Assembly: GCA_028823855.1 (NCBI GenBank)
Contig: JAPPFL010000012.1
Location: 1-64,000, forward strand
Length of the DNA stretch: 64,000 nt
Source of the DNA: Albidovulum sp.
GTDB taxonomy: Bacteria > Pseudomonadota > Alphaproteobacteria > Rhodobacterales > Rhodobacteraceae
Direction of reading: 5' to 3'
Shown here one piece after another: positions 54,409 to 63,935 of the stretch; position 1 is the first letter of the stretch; each line of letters starts with the position of its first letter. Position numbers and translations under genes: made by a program. Below the pieces are notes generated by a model that was not told the DNA's origin, searched no databases, and was given only the letters and a program-made list of their open reading frames with translations.

Positions 54409-55410
54409 TCAGTCCCGCATGGTTCGATCGACTGCCGCGAGAACCGAGCCGTCGAAAACATCGTCGGCGGTTAGACTGTCCTTGATCTCGCCAAGCTTGG
54501 CGTAACGATCAAGCGTCTGCTGCCAACGTTCCCTGGACACGTTGCCAAATCCCGCTTCCGCAGTTTCGTCAGTGTACACATAGTCCCTAATGATAACCGC
54601 CAGGGATGGCGTCTCCTTGTCGGGCTTAAGGGCCGGCGCAAATTCCACCATCAACGCCACCGCCTCGTCCTGATTGTCCGCAACCCATGCCCAGCCCTTG
54701 TCTGCTGCTGACATAAACGCATTCAGCATATCGGCTTCATCCTGCAGCGTCTCAACCCGCGCAACGTAGTAGTTTGATTGAAACTGCAAGCCATTGTCCC
54801 AAATAGACTGGGAGTTGTAGCCGCCGGGATGTTCAAGGATCGGAGTGTTTTCAGCGACATTTGTAGGCCAAGTGCCGACCACATCGACCTGCCCCTGCAT
54901 CAGCGCCGGAATGCGAGCCTGAACATGGGTAATGTCGTCCGGCGTCAGACCGGCGTTATCCAGCAGAACCGCAATCTGAGGAGCTGCGCTCTGGTTGGCG
55001 CCAACGCGCATTCCTTTCCAGTCCGCTACGGACTTGATGTTCTTTTCTCCCAGCGAGAAAAATGTCAGCGGAGCTTTCTGGAAGGCCGCCGCAAATGACT
55101 TGATTGGCAGCCCCTTGTCAGCCGCGTACATGATCTGCGGCGCATAGGCCACCGCGATGTCCGCAGTCCTGCCCAGAACCTCCTGGATCGTATTTGCGCT
55201 GGGCCCTCCGGGAAGGATCGTTACGTTCAGCCCGGCTTCCTCAAAGAATCCCTTCTGGAGGGCTATGATTTCTCCAGCCGACGAGGCGTTCGGTAGCCAC
55301 GCCAACTGCAGGACCACGTCCCTGTCTTCCGCCGGAGCCGAACCACCGGCAAGGCTGAAAGCCGCAAGCGCGACGGCTGCGGCCTTGATGAGTGAGCGTT
55401 TTTTTGTCAT
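54409..55410 (-). CDS. NMT1/THI5/SsuA-like ABC transporter substrate-binding protein
   Basis: From ATG 55410 the protein is 333 residues; AGGAGG lies eight bases upstream, which rules out the longer frame from 55437. MTKKRSLIKAAAVALAAFS is a Sec signal peptide with cleavage near SAPAED. DVVLQLAWLPNASSAGEIIALQKGFFEEAGL is the NMT1 signature, followed by a type II periplasmic binding fold. The family binds pyrimidine precursors, sulfonates, taurine and aromatic acids. The upstream sulfatase gene makes a sulfate ester or sulfonate the best guess. Confidence 0.88.
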   Translation of the reverse strand: MTKKRSLIKAAAVALAAFSLAGGSAPAEDRDVVLQLAWLPNASSAGEIIALQKGFFEEAGLNVTILPGGPSANTIQEVLGRTADIAVAYAPQIMYAADKGLPIKSFAAAFQKAPLTFFSLGEKNIKSVADWKGMRVGANQSAAPQIAVLLDNAGLTPDDITHVQARIPALMQGQVDVVGTWPTNVAENTPILEHPGGYNSQSIWDNGLQFQSNYYVARVETLQDEADMLNAFMSAADKGWAWVADNQDEAVALMVEFAPALKPDKETPSLAVIIRDYVYTDETAEAGFGNVSRERWQQTLDRYAKLGEIKDSLTADDVFDGSVLAAVDRTMRD

Positions 55411-55479
55411 TGCTTGGATCCTCCTAAGTCCTGCCAAGAATCGACTAGCGCACCAACTATTGTGCGCACCGGCGAACAG

Positions 55480-57687
55480 TCATTCCGCCATTTCCAAAAT
55501 TTTCACCAGTTTCCGTCGATGCGGTTCGTCATGGAACCTAAGCGCCACGCGATCAAGCAGGCGATCAGGGAATTCAAATGGAGCCGAATACGCATCGGAT
55601 ACGGGCTTTCCCGCATCACGCCCTACATCCAGTCCCCAGAAAGACAAATGAACGGCCACTTTGGGGATTTCCGTGCGGGCAACAACACCTTTTTCGGTCG
55701 CCAGCGCAACTTTGCATCGCGCCTCTTCGCAAACGCGCATACGGACCCCGCACCATTCAGCATCCCGGTCCACGGCGGCATCGACCCTAATCCGGTCGCC
55801 CATCCAGACATGCTCAAAATAAAGCGCGCCGCCTTGCAGGAACAGAACATATCCGCCCATCGAATCTCCCGCCGACAATAAAACGCCCTGCGCGTTTCCG
55901 ACGGCGCCATTGAAGTACGCCGTGATGTCCATCGAACGCTCGGAAGAGGTGATCATCGTAGACTGCGGAATATGCGCCGTTGCCGGGAAAAGCGTGATCT
56001 CGTTCTCCGCCATTACGCCATTCGGCTGCCTGAACTTGATGAATTCCACCAGGGTTCGATCATCCAACGGAAAAACGTCGTTGTTCGCGGCTTCTTTCCA
56101 CCAAGCGTCCTGCAGTCGAGCCAGCCTTTCCGGATTCGCGATTGATAGATCGCGATTCTCAGAAAAATCGTTGCCCAGATCGTAAAGCCTCCATTTGTCT
56201 TCGGCGTAGTCGTCTCCCTTTTCATGGCTCGAAACGGCTTTCCAGCCGTCCGAATAAACCGCCCGTCGCCCGAACATTTCCCAGTACTGGGTTGAACGGG
56301 GAGCCGGGGCCTCCTGCCGTTTGAATGACTCTGCAAAGCTTGCGCCGTCGATTTGAACGGATTCCGACAGTCCCGCGACATCCATGAGCGTCGGCGCGAT
56401 GTCGATCGCATGCAGGAACTGATTTCGAACGGCATCGTTGTTTCTTGTCGAACATGGCCAGTGCACCACCAGAGGCGAGCGAACGCCGCCCAGTTCCACG
56501 TATTGCTTGTAGCGCCTGAAGGGCGTGTTTCCGGCCATTGCCCAACCTTGCGGGTAGAAGGCGGGACCTCTCGCGCCTCCTATGTCTTCAAGCCGAGGAA
56601 GCATAGCGGCAACAGATTCCGGCTGTCCCGAGTAGTTGGAATTTGTATCGATTGCCCCGTGATCGCCGCCCTCGCGGCTGGCGCCATTGTCGGACATTAC
56701 GAGAACGAGCGTGTTGTCATAGAGATCGAGCCGCCTCAGTTCTGCCATCAGACGACCGATCTGTTCGTCCGCATGCTCCAGGAAACCCGCAAAACATGCC
56801 TGAAGGCGGGTATACAAACGCTTGGCGTCCGGCTGCACATCGTCCCATGGCGGAACCTCGGGATTGCGCGGAGTCAGCTCGGTATCTTCCGGTACAAGGC
56901 CTATCGATTTCTGGCGAGCTAGCCTGTCCACTCTGGTTGCGTCCCATCCCTTTTCGAAAACGGGCACATACGGTTCAATGTAGCGATTCGGCACCTGAAA
57001 AGGCGCATGCGTCGCCCCAAACCAGAAATTCATGAAGAACGGCGCATTCCCTCGAAACATCCGATGTTCCCTCAGGTATGTCGCAGCGCGGTCCGCCAGG
57101 TCTTCGCTAAGGTGGTAATCCTCGCCAAGCTTCGGTTCCACGCTATGATTGTCTTCAATCAGTTCCGGCGAGTAGTGATCGGTGCAGCCCGAAAGGAACC
57201 CAAAAAACCGATCAAATCCGCGCTGAAGAGGCCATTGCCCGAACGGGCCTGCCGGAGTGATTTCCTGAGATGGCGTTAGATGCCACTTGCCCACCATGTA
57301 GGTTGCGTAGCCCTGGTCGCGAAGCAACTGCGGAAGCAGCGGAACACTGGCGTGTATTGCGCCTCGACTGTTGGGGAATCCAGTATCGGAATCGGCGAGG
57401 CAGCGCATGCCGATCGAGTGGTGGTTGCGACCTGTCATTAAGCAGGCCCTTGTTGGCGAACATAAGGGCGTCACATGAAAATTGTTGTACGTCAACCCAT
57501 TACGCGACAGCGCGTCAATGTGCGGAGTGCGAATTTCCGAGCCGTAACAACCGAGGTCAGACCAACCCGTGTCGTCCAGCAATATCATGACGATGTTCGG
57601 GGATCGCGCGCCAGTCGGGGCGTCCGGGCGCCACCATGGTTTACTTTCAGCAAACGTTCGTCCGATCGTGCCCCTGAATTGTTCCAT
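55480..57687 (-). CDS. Cytoplasmic arylsulfatase-type sulfatase (formylglycine enzyme)
   Basis: The 735-residue protein is a type I sulfatase. Metal ligands D38 and D39 lie in ILLDDTGWSDLGCYGS, and the modification motif C-S-P-T-R (C76-R80) follows, with ACLMTGR after it; C76 must become formylglycine. YMVGKWHL, GATHAPFQ and MSDNGAS supply further active-site residues. There is no signal peptide, so it acts in the cytoplasm on an imported sulfate ester. It also has a long C-terminal part (~residues 540-735). It is the first gene of the operon with the NMT1-type transporter. No true formylglycine-generating enzyme lies in the window. Confidence 0.92.
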   Translation of the reverse strand: MEQFRGTIGRTFAESKPWWRPDAPTGARSPNIVMILLDDTGWSDLGCYGSEIRTPHIDALSRNGLTYNNFHVTPLCSPTRACLMTGRNHHSIGMRCLADSDTGFPNSRGAIHASVPLLPQLLRDQGYATYMVGKWHLTPSQEITPAGPFGQWPLQRGFDRFFGFLSGCTDHYSPELIEDNHSVEPKLGEDYHLSEDLADRAATYLREHRMFRGNAPFFMNFWFGATHAPFQVPNRYIEPYVPVFEKGWDATRVDRLARQKSIGLVPEDTELTPRNPEVPPWDDVQPDAKRLYTRLQACFAGFLEHADEQIGRLMAELRRLDLYDNTLVLVMSDNGASREGGDHGAIDTNSNYSGQPESVAAMLPRLEDIGGARGPAFYPQGWAMAGNTPFRRYKQYVELGGVRSPLVVHWPCSTRNNDAVRNQFLHAIDIAPTLMDVAGLSESVQIDGASFAESFKRQEAPAPRSTQYWEMFGRRAVYSDGWKAVSSHEKGDDYAEDKWRLYDLGNDFSENRDLSIANPERLARLQDAWWKEAANNDVFPLDDRTLVEFIKFRQPNGVMAENEITLFPATAHIPQSTMITSSERSMDITAYFNGAVGNAQGVLLSAGDSMGGYVLFLQGGALYFEHVWMGDRIRVDAAVDRDAEWCGVRMRVCEEARCKVALATEKGVVARTEIPKVAVHLSFWGLDVGRDAGKPVSDAYSAPFEFPDRLLDRVALRFHDEPHRRKLVKILEMAE

Positions 57688-58223
57688 TCGAAGTTACGGT
57701 TCCCCTTTCAACGGCGAGGATCGCGGCCGAAACCCATTTGTCCCTAGGTATTACAACATTCCTCCGCGAATGCGAATCCGACGCCGCATTTTTTCGATCT
57801 GCGCGGCGAACAGTAGCATATACGATTTCGCCGGCGAATTTAACGCAATATCATCGATGAAAATCCGTCGAGATTCAAGTTCTGGCCCCGGCCTTCTGGA
57901 CTCAACCCGCGCCGGAATGCAATTTGCCGGCGATTCCGTTGTTTCGACAGCTTCCCTTGGTCCTTCGCATTCGCCCGGACGGTCCCGCGCGTACCGGAAT
58001 GGACGCTGGGCGCCGAAATGGCCGCGCGCCGAGCAAAGAATCCAACGATTCCCGTTTGGACGCGCCTCCGCAATAATTTCAATTTCGCGGGAATGCCTTC
58101 AAGCGCGAGGGAAAAGTTCAATCCGGTCTAAAATCGCGCGTATTCTGCGCAATCGTCCCGTCGCCACATCGGACCTAAGGGCCGTAAATCTTCAGCTGAC
58201 GCGCCCGAACCGCGCATAACGGT
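57688..58223. other. Intergenic, nothing supported
   Basis: Two overlapping frames (57569-58219 rightward and 57840-58121 leftward) are long but show no family motif. The promoter of the leftward sulfatase operon should be in the first 150 bases. Confidence 0.4.
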
Positions 58224-58795
58224 TCAAGCGATCCATGCGGCCGGATCGGCTGCTTCTTCGAAAAACCAGTACGCCAGCAATGCGACGAGCGGCAATCGCT
58301 CATAGCTGGTCGGCGCAAGCCGAGAAGCGTCGGCAGGGCTAGCGCCAATATTCCCCATATCATGCAAATCGTCCCGAAAATTCCCCGAAACGCAAGAATC
58401 GCAAGTGCGTCCGGTTTCGGGCGGGTCCGGAATGTAGCGGCTTGAATCGCGGAAACGGGAACAGTTGATAACAAATTCCATGCGACGAGCGAATCAATGC
58501 CGTCCTCGGAAAACATCATTTTCAGCATGAGCTGAGCAATTGCAGTCAGGAAAGCGCCGCCCTGCAAATACAAGGTTCCTAACGATATCGGCGCGAAACG
58601 ACCGGGCTGAATAACTATTATCGCCCTGCAGAATCCGATCACAGCAACGACGACCCGGCCGGCTCCCGATTTCTCGCTAAAAAAATCCACGCTCCGAGAA
58701 CCGGGAGTTTCGGCCCGGGCGAAGATTTCAGCCATGGCATCTGCAAATTCGGTTGTTTGGAACGCACCGAAAAAACTCGCGAGCGCGGCGAACAT
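58224..58795 (-). pseudogene. EamA/DMT-family transporter, frameshifted and N-terminally truncated
   Basis: The leftward frame from 58795 keeps VVVAVIGFCRAIIVIQPG, LGTLYLQGGAFLTAIAQLMLK, and AILAFRGIFGTICMIWGILAL, the pattern of the second EamA repeat. Around 58320-58350 the frame shifts and the ending ADASRLAPTSYERLPLVALL followed by AYWFFEEAADPAAWIA is read in another frame, finishing at 58224. This ending is characteristic of EamA proteins. The first repeat is not recognisable. The gene is dead; it would have encoded a small-metabolite exporter. Confidence 0.82.
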
Positions 58796-59245
58796 TGGGC
58801 TCGATCCAAAATTTTCAGGTAGCGTTGGTTCGATCGGAATACTGTGCTTCGCCTAACGACCATCAAGTGAATTTTCGCGCAAAGTCCGAAAACGAACGGA
58901 TGCGCATCTCCCGCAAGATAGCGTATGATCGCTTCAGCGACGGCAGCAACCGCCGCGACGACCGGCATTCATCCATACGCCGTAAATTTCGCACGATCCA
59001 AGTATCCCTTTTCAGGCTAGCTATTCCTCATTGAAAGGCATATTCGATCATTCGTACCGGGCCGGCAACAGCCTCAGCAAATTCAGGCGATGCGGCGAAA
59101 CCGGCGACATGCCTCTTCGACGAGAGCGAGCTTTCGAGATATGCTATTGCTTCCATTTCCAGTTGCCTCGTTCTACCGCTCGGATAGAGATGTAGTTCGG
59201 CGTTCATGGACGCAAACTCGAACGCATTTCGATGCAAATGTCTCG
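58796..59245. other. Intergenic, one unassigned fragment
   Basis: A minus-strand frame at 59028-59237 reads FASMNAELHLYPSGRTRQLE and ends MIEYAFQ. It looks more protein-like than chance but is too short for me to assign. Nothing else is supported. Confidence 0.35.
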
Positions 59246-59893
59246 CTACGCGCGAACCGGGCTTAGAATCGTATCGAAATTGAATGCGAGTCCTTCGTCG
59301 ATAGCTTCCGGAGCCATCAATTTCCGTTCTAACAAAATCGACCCGGCATACCTGTTGGCCAGGTAGTAGTAGCCGATCGCGGCGATCATAATTTTGAGCT
59401 GAACTGGATCAATCCTAGGCCTAGAGAGCCCTTTGCCACGCCCCTATTGAGAATTTTCTGAACCATCGCGACAATTCTCCGGCTAACCGGCTCAATCGTT
59501 TCGGAACCCATAAGTGCTTTGCGCGATGGAGGTTTTCACTGTTGACAAGCGTTATGAATTCGGAATTGGCGAGATACTTGGACCAAGTAAACCGATTGAG
59601 CTTTTCGAGCGCATCCCTCAGATCCATGCGGTCGAAATCCAGCTACTGCTCGGACTACCTGACGTCGAGTTGCGCGGCTTCCGCGCCCGTGCCGAAAAGC
59701 TCCTCCTAATTTCCGAAATGATGAAAGATCTTTCGCTTGTTCGCCAGGGATCTCCCGGCGATTTCGTCAACAAGGGCATCCGCTGCATCAAAAACTCGGA
59801 TTACGCGGCGAACAGTATGCGCGCCCTTGACGGCTTCGCGTACGGTTTTGCAGGTTTCTGTCTCGCTCGGCCTCCCTTTGGCTGCGACGCCAA
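59246..59893 (-). pseudogene. TetR/AcrR-family regulator with three in-frame TAG codons and a frameshift
   Basis: Read leftward, the N-terminus keeps GRPSETET and the DNA-binding helices VDEIAGRSLANKRKIFHHFGN, then TAG, EELFGTGAEAAQLDVR, TAG, SEQ, TAG, LDFDRMDLRDALEKLNRFTW and KYLANSEFITLVNSENLHRA. After a frameshift near 59430 the last part reads IDPVQLKIMIAAIGYYYLAN, LLERKLMAPEAIDEGLAFNF and stops at 59246. Order and spacing are those of a full TetR regulator of about 210 residues. The plus-strand frame 59514-59960 is only its antisense shadow. Confidence 0.85.
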
Positions 59894-60230
59894 GTCTTTC
59901 AGATCATGGCTATTCGCTTTCAACAAAATTCCTGACCGTTCTTTGCACCTCGCCCGGTAAGTCGTAGACTGAAACTCATCGTCCGGAAGCCAATAACAAG
60001 GTTGTCGAGCTCGCTCCGAACAATTCAGCGCAAAGCTCCGCGGCTGTACACGAAATCTTCATCATTTCGTCGTCATCGGAATAGGGATTTCCGATCGGCA
60101 AGCCAGGTTTGGGCGAGAGTAGCGGATATGCCGGATATTGACGAACTTCGGCTCGAGGAGTGACGGAATCGCCTAGCTCCAAAGTTTAAGTCGATTGCGT
60201 TTGGAAGGCTACGGCTACCGCGGCTGCGGA
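59894..60230. other. Intergenic with a possible gene tail
   Basis: A minus-strand frame at 59976-60182 reads PAYPLLSPKPGLPIGNPYS and DDDEMMKISCTAAELCAELF. It may be the remnant of a gene that once followed the RbsC-like permease, but I cannot assign a family. No terminator hairpin is clear. Confidence 0.35.
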
Positions 60231-61202
60231 TCAATTCCTTTTCTGGCTGAGAGCGACTGCAAGAATTATGATGCCGCCTCGAGCTATGAGTTGCTGGCTG
60301 AATTCCAGCCCCATCAGAATCAGGCCGTTGTTGATTAGCCCGATCATGAGAGCGCCGACAATTGTTCCGATTACGGTACCGTAGCCGCCGAAGAGGCTGG
60401 TTCCACCGAGCACCGCAGCGGCGATTACCGAGAGTTCATCCCCTTCGCCGAGTTGGAAGCGTCCGGAATGAAGCCTGCCAGCATAGAGCATTCCCGCGAG
60501 AGCCGCCGCCATGGAAGAAACGATCAAGACCCGGAATTTCACCGAACGAGTATCAATTCCGGAGTATCGAGCCGCGGTCTCGTTTCCGCCTGTTGCAAGC
60601 ACCCGCCGACCGAATGTGCTTCTCTTTAGAAAGAAGTGACCGGCCGCGCCAAGCAGCAGCATCCAAAACAGCAAAACGGGTATTTTGCCTACGGAACCCC
60701 CGCCGAAGAGCCAGGAGTACGTTGGGTTTATTATTGGAACCGCAGCCGTATCGCTAATCCACATCGCGACGCCCTTGGCAATGCCCATCATCGCGAGTGT
60801 CGTGAGGAAAGATGGAATGCCAACGCGCGTCGTCAGTATGCCGTTGAAGACTCCGACAGCAATGCCCGTCGCAATGCCGGCGCATATGCCGAATGCCATT
60901 CCCCCTGCGTCGATAGCCATTGCGACGGTAACGGACGTAAGGCCGGCTACGGCTCCAACGGAGAGGTCGATCTCGCCCGACGACAAGACAAAAGTCATGG
61001 CGATCGCCATAACCGCAATCATCGCGGTCTGGCGCACGATGTTGAGCAAATTGTTTGGATTCAGAAACCCCTTGTCGTTCAGCGTAACGGCAAAGAATAC
61101 AAAAATTATCACGAACCCAATGTAGATGATGTTTTGGCGCCAGTTGGCCATGAGGGAGCGAGGATGCCAAACCGGAGTTCCAGGCGAATTCCTAGTGGAC
61201 AC
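60231..61202 (-). CDS. RbsC-type sugar ABC transporter permease
   Basis: The 323-residue membrane protein has about ten helices and the family motifs VLSSGEIDLSVGAVAGLTSV, GIPSFLTTLAMMGIAKGVAMW, ATGGNETAARYSGI and AAVLGGTSLFGGYGTVIGT. The start is GTG 61202, with GGAG upstream inside the ATPase gene, so the two overlap by 11 bases; an ATG 17 codons in lacks a ribosome site. It imports a ribose-, inositol- or similar sugar-type ligand with the RbsA-like ATPase. The binding protein is not in the window. Confidence 0.92.
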   Translation of the reverse strand: MSTRNSPGTPVWHPRSLMANWRQNIIYIGFVIIFVFFAVTLNDKGFLNPNNLLNIVRQTAMIAVMAIAMTFVLSSGEIDLSVGAVAGLTSVTVAMAIDAGGMAFGICAGIATGIAVGVFNGILTTRVGIPSFLTTLAMMGIAKGVAMWISDTAAVPIINPTYSWLFGGGSVGKIPVLLFWMLLLGAAGHFFLKRSTFGRRVLATGGNETAARYSGIDTRSVKFRVLIVSSMAAALAGMLYAGRLHSGRFQLGEGDELSVIAAAVLGGTSLFGGYGTVIGTIVGALMIGLINNGLILMGLEFSQQLIARGGIIILAVALSQKRN

Positions 61203-62787
61203 TTGCTTCGCTCCCGGGTGTCAAGTCCAATTGAATGCGCGCGAGAAGCTCTTGTTCGGCCGCCTGCAGACCGCGCACCGGATCGGCGGCTGGAATTTCG
61301 GAACGGTCGAGGTCTTCGCGGTCCAATACGCGGGACAGCCTGCCTTTGCTCATGACGGCGATGCGATCGCACGCAACAAGCAATTCGTTCAGTTCGGAGG
61401 AAATCATCAAAATTGCCTTGCCTCTTCCGGCGAGTTCGCGAATGAGGCGTATGACCTCGGCCTTTGACCCGATATCGATCCCGGCGGTCGGTTCGTCGAG
61501 TAAAAGTATATTGGGATCGGCCGCCATCCACTTGCCGATTACCACCTTTTGCTGATTGCCTCCGGACAGCGTCGAGACAGAATGCGCCTGCGATGCCGCC
61601 TTGATATCCAAATTGCGCACCTGTGCCGCTGTGGCTTGGCGCACGGCTCTCCGGTTGACGATCCAGCGATTGGACACCCGGTCCAAGACTCCAAGAGTCA
61701 TGTTGGAAGCGACGGAATGCGGAAGGATCAAGCCTTGCAATGCCCGTAGTTCGGGGACGAGAACCATTCCTGCGTCAATGGCGTTTTTCGGTTTTGCGAT
61801 CGCCGCCGGACAGCCCTCGATCCGGATTTCTCCTTCTATCAGCGGGTCGATACCGAACAGGACCCGCGCGAGCGAAGACCGGCCCGAGCCGAGAAGCCCG
61901 GCTATGCCCACGACTTCTCCTCGATGCACCGTTAGGGTTATTCCCTTGGGCTTGCGCACTCCCGACACGCGCTCCAACTCAAAAAGCGGCTCGCCTACTT
62001 TCGATTTCTTTCGTTCCATCGCGGATAGGCCGCCAGAACGCTTTCCGACGATATGTTCTATCATCAATTCCATGGGCAGCTCGGACATCGGCGCCGTAGT
62101 AATCCGTCTGCCATCGCGCAGAATAGTTGCCCTTTCGGCGACACGGGCGATTTCATCCATCCGATGCGATACATAGACGATAGCGACTCCTTGGGCGCGA
62201 AGCCTATGAAGAAGCGCGAATAGCTTCTCGACATCCGAAACGGAAAGCGTCGTAGAAGGTTCGTCGAGCACGAGTACTCGGGCATTTTGGCTAATTGCTT
62301 TGACAATCTCCGTCAGCTGCCGCTGTCCGGCGCCTAAATCCGCAACAAGCGCCCTGGGATCAATGTCAACCTCCAGCATCTGGAAGAATTCGCTCGCTTT
62401 CCGCTCCGCCATGCGGTCGTCGACGAGTCCTAGCCGGGTTTTGGCTTCTCTTGTCAGAAACACGTTTTGCGCCACGTTCAAGGAAGGAATAAGACTCATT
62501 TCCTGATAAATCATCGCGATTCCGGCGCGCCTGGACGCTTCGGGCGAGTATTCGTCTATGGTTTGTCCGAAGACTTTTACAGTGCCGGTGTCAGGCACGT
62601 GGACACCGTTCAGAATCTTGAGAATAGTGGATTTACCGGCTCCGTTGCCGCCGAGAAGCGCATGAATTTCACCCGCTTCGATTTGGAGATCAACTTCTAC
62701 TAGCGCCTGAACGCCACCGAAATGCTTGGAAATTCCACGCATGTCGACGGCAAGGGATACCGGATTCAAGGATTCACGCCCACCCAT
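61192..62787 (-). CDS. RbsA-type sugar ABC transporter ATPase (two ABC modules)
   Basis: The 531-residue protein has two ABC domains, as in RbsA/MglA. The first has Walker A LLGGNGAGKST near residue 44, a signature degenerate to LGAGQRQLTEI, and LVLDEPSTTLS. The second has the typical relaxed Walker A GLLGSGRSSLARVLF and the good signature LSGGNQQKVVIGKW, with LLLDEPTAGIDIGSK. Its start overlaps the end of the dehydrogenase gene by 22 bases; an internal ATG at residue 16 is possible. It is in the middle of the three-gene leftward operon. Confidence 0.92.
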   Translation of the reverse strand: MGGRESLNPVSLAVDMRGISKHFGGVQALVEVDLQIEAGEIHALLGGNGAGKSTILKILNGVHVPDTGTVKVFGQTIDEYSPEASRRAGIAMIYQEMSLIPSLNVAQNVFLTREAKTRLGLVDDRMAERKASEFFQMLEVDIDPRALVADLGAGQRQLTEIVKAISQNARVLVLDEPSTTLSVSDVEKLFALLHRLRAQGVAIVYVSHRMDEIARVAERATILRDGRRITTAPMSELPMELMIEHIVGKRSGGLSAMERKKSKVGEPLFELERVSGVRKPKGITLTVHRGEVVGIAGLLGSGRSSLARVLFGIDPLIEGEIRIEGCPAAIAKPKNAIDAGMVLVPELRALQGLILPHSVASNMTLGVLDRVSNRWIVNRRAVRQATAAQVRNLDIKAASQAHSVSTLSGGNQQKVVIGKWMAADPNILLLDEPTAGIDIGSKAEVIRLIRELAGRGKAILMISSELNELLVACDRIAVMSKGRLSRVLDREDLDRSEIPAADPVRGLQAAEQELLARIQLDLTPGSEASVH

Positions 62788-63935
62788 TCGCCCGTTTCAC
62801 CGGACTTCAGCAGCGCATCGGCGACGAGCTCGCACCTATAGCCGTCGGAGAAGTTTGGCGAGGGCTGAACCCCGGACGCGACCGCCTGAAAAAAGTCGTA
62901 GCATTCGATAATCTTGGTTTCAGAATACCCGATGCCAATTGCCGGAATGGGCCAAAGTTGCTCGCCGTAGGGGTGCGCAGGACCGGTGTAGATCGTACGG
63001 AAGCCTCGAATGTCCGCCGGATCGTCCGCAAACATGACCTGCAATTCATCGCGCCGCTCATAATTGAAGTAGATTGATCCTTCCGTTCCGTGGATCTCAA
63101 GGGTTATGAAATTGTTCCGTCCATAGGCGTTTCGGGTGGCTTCCAGCGAACCTATCGCGCCGTTTTCGAAACGAAGCAGCGAAACCACTTCGTCTTCGAC
63201 ATCGACGGGCTCGCGCCTCGCGGTCGTATTCTTTTCCGACGCGCCTAGCTTGTCAATCCCTCCCTCCTGGACCGGGCGTGTCTGTATGTAGGTCGGAGTC
63301 ATCGCGTTGACTTCCGAGATTTGTCCAACAAGGTAATGCGCCATATCGACAACATGAGTGCCGATATCGCCGACCGCGCCGGAACCGGCGATCGACTTCT
63401 GGAACCTCCATGAAAGAGGGCTGTCGGGGTCTGCAGGCCAATCTTGGAGATACGTGCCGCGGAAATTGCGAATTTCGCCGATGCGATTTTCATCGATGAG
63501 TTTCCTAGCCAGCGCAATCGCCGGGGTCCGGCGATAGTTGAACGCAACCATGTGGATGATTCCGGAATTTTCCACGGCATCGAGCATCGTCTTGGCCTCG
63601 GCAGCGCCTCTCGCCAATGGTTTCTCGCACAGAATGTGCTTTCCCGCTTCGGCAGCGGCGATGGCGATTTCGGCATGAGCATCGTTGGGCACGCAAATGT
63701 CGACCGCATCAACGTCGTCTCGCGCGACCGTGGCCCGCCAATCGCTGGAGGCCTCCTCGAAACCGAACCGCAGGCGCGCTTCCTCCGCCATTTCATCGTT
63801 GATGTCGACGATGACCCGCCTGCGCGGGATGGCAGGCGCAGGCCAGAAAAACATCGGCATGGCGGCATAGGACATCGCATGGGCGCGGCCCATGAATCCG
63901 CCTCCAATCATTGCGACATTGAGATCATTGGTCAT
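62766..63935 (-). CDS. Gfo/Idh/MocA-family NAD(P)-dependent dehydrogenase
   Basis: The 389-residue protein has the Rossmann motif MIGGGFMGRAHAMSY, the cofactor/catalytic motif CEKPLA near residue 103, and the second-domain GAVGDIGTHVVDMAHYLVG near residue 185, which includes the catalytic D-x3-H. Family members oxidise or reduce cyclic polyols and sugars, such as myo-inositol, scyllo-inositol or glucosides. It overlaps the sugar ATPase gene downstream, so the imported sugar is likely its substrate. GGAGCGAG before the ATG is a plausible ribosome site. More genes of this operon may lie to the right of the window. Confidence 0.92.
   Translation of the reverse strand: MTNDLNVAMIGGGFMGRAHAMSYAAMPMFFWPAPAIPRRRVIVDINDEMAEEARLRFGFEEASSDWRATVARDDVDAVDICVPNDAHAEIAIAAAEAGKHILCEKPLARGAAEAKTMLDAVENSGIIHMVAFNYRRTPAIALARKLIDENRIGEIRNFRGTYLQDWPADPDSPLSWRFQKSIAGSGAVGDIGTHVVDMAHYLVGQISEVNAMTPTYIQTRPVQEGGIDKLGASEKNTTARREPVDVEDEVVSLLRFENGAIGSLEATRNAYGRNNFITLEIHGTEGSIYFNYERRDELQVMFADDPADIRGFRTIYTGPAHPYGEQLWPIPAIGIGYSETKIIECYDFFQAVASGVQPSPNFSDGYRCELVADALLKSGETGEWVGVNP

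Noticed and set aside
59514-59960. 148-codon plus-strand frame
   Set aside because: It is the antisense of a recognisable TetR pseudogene.
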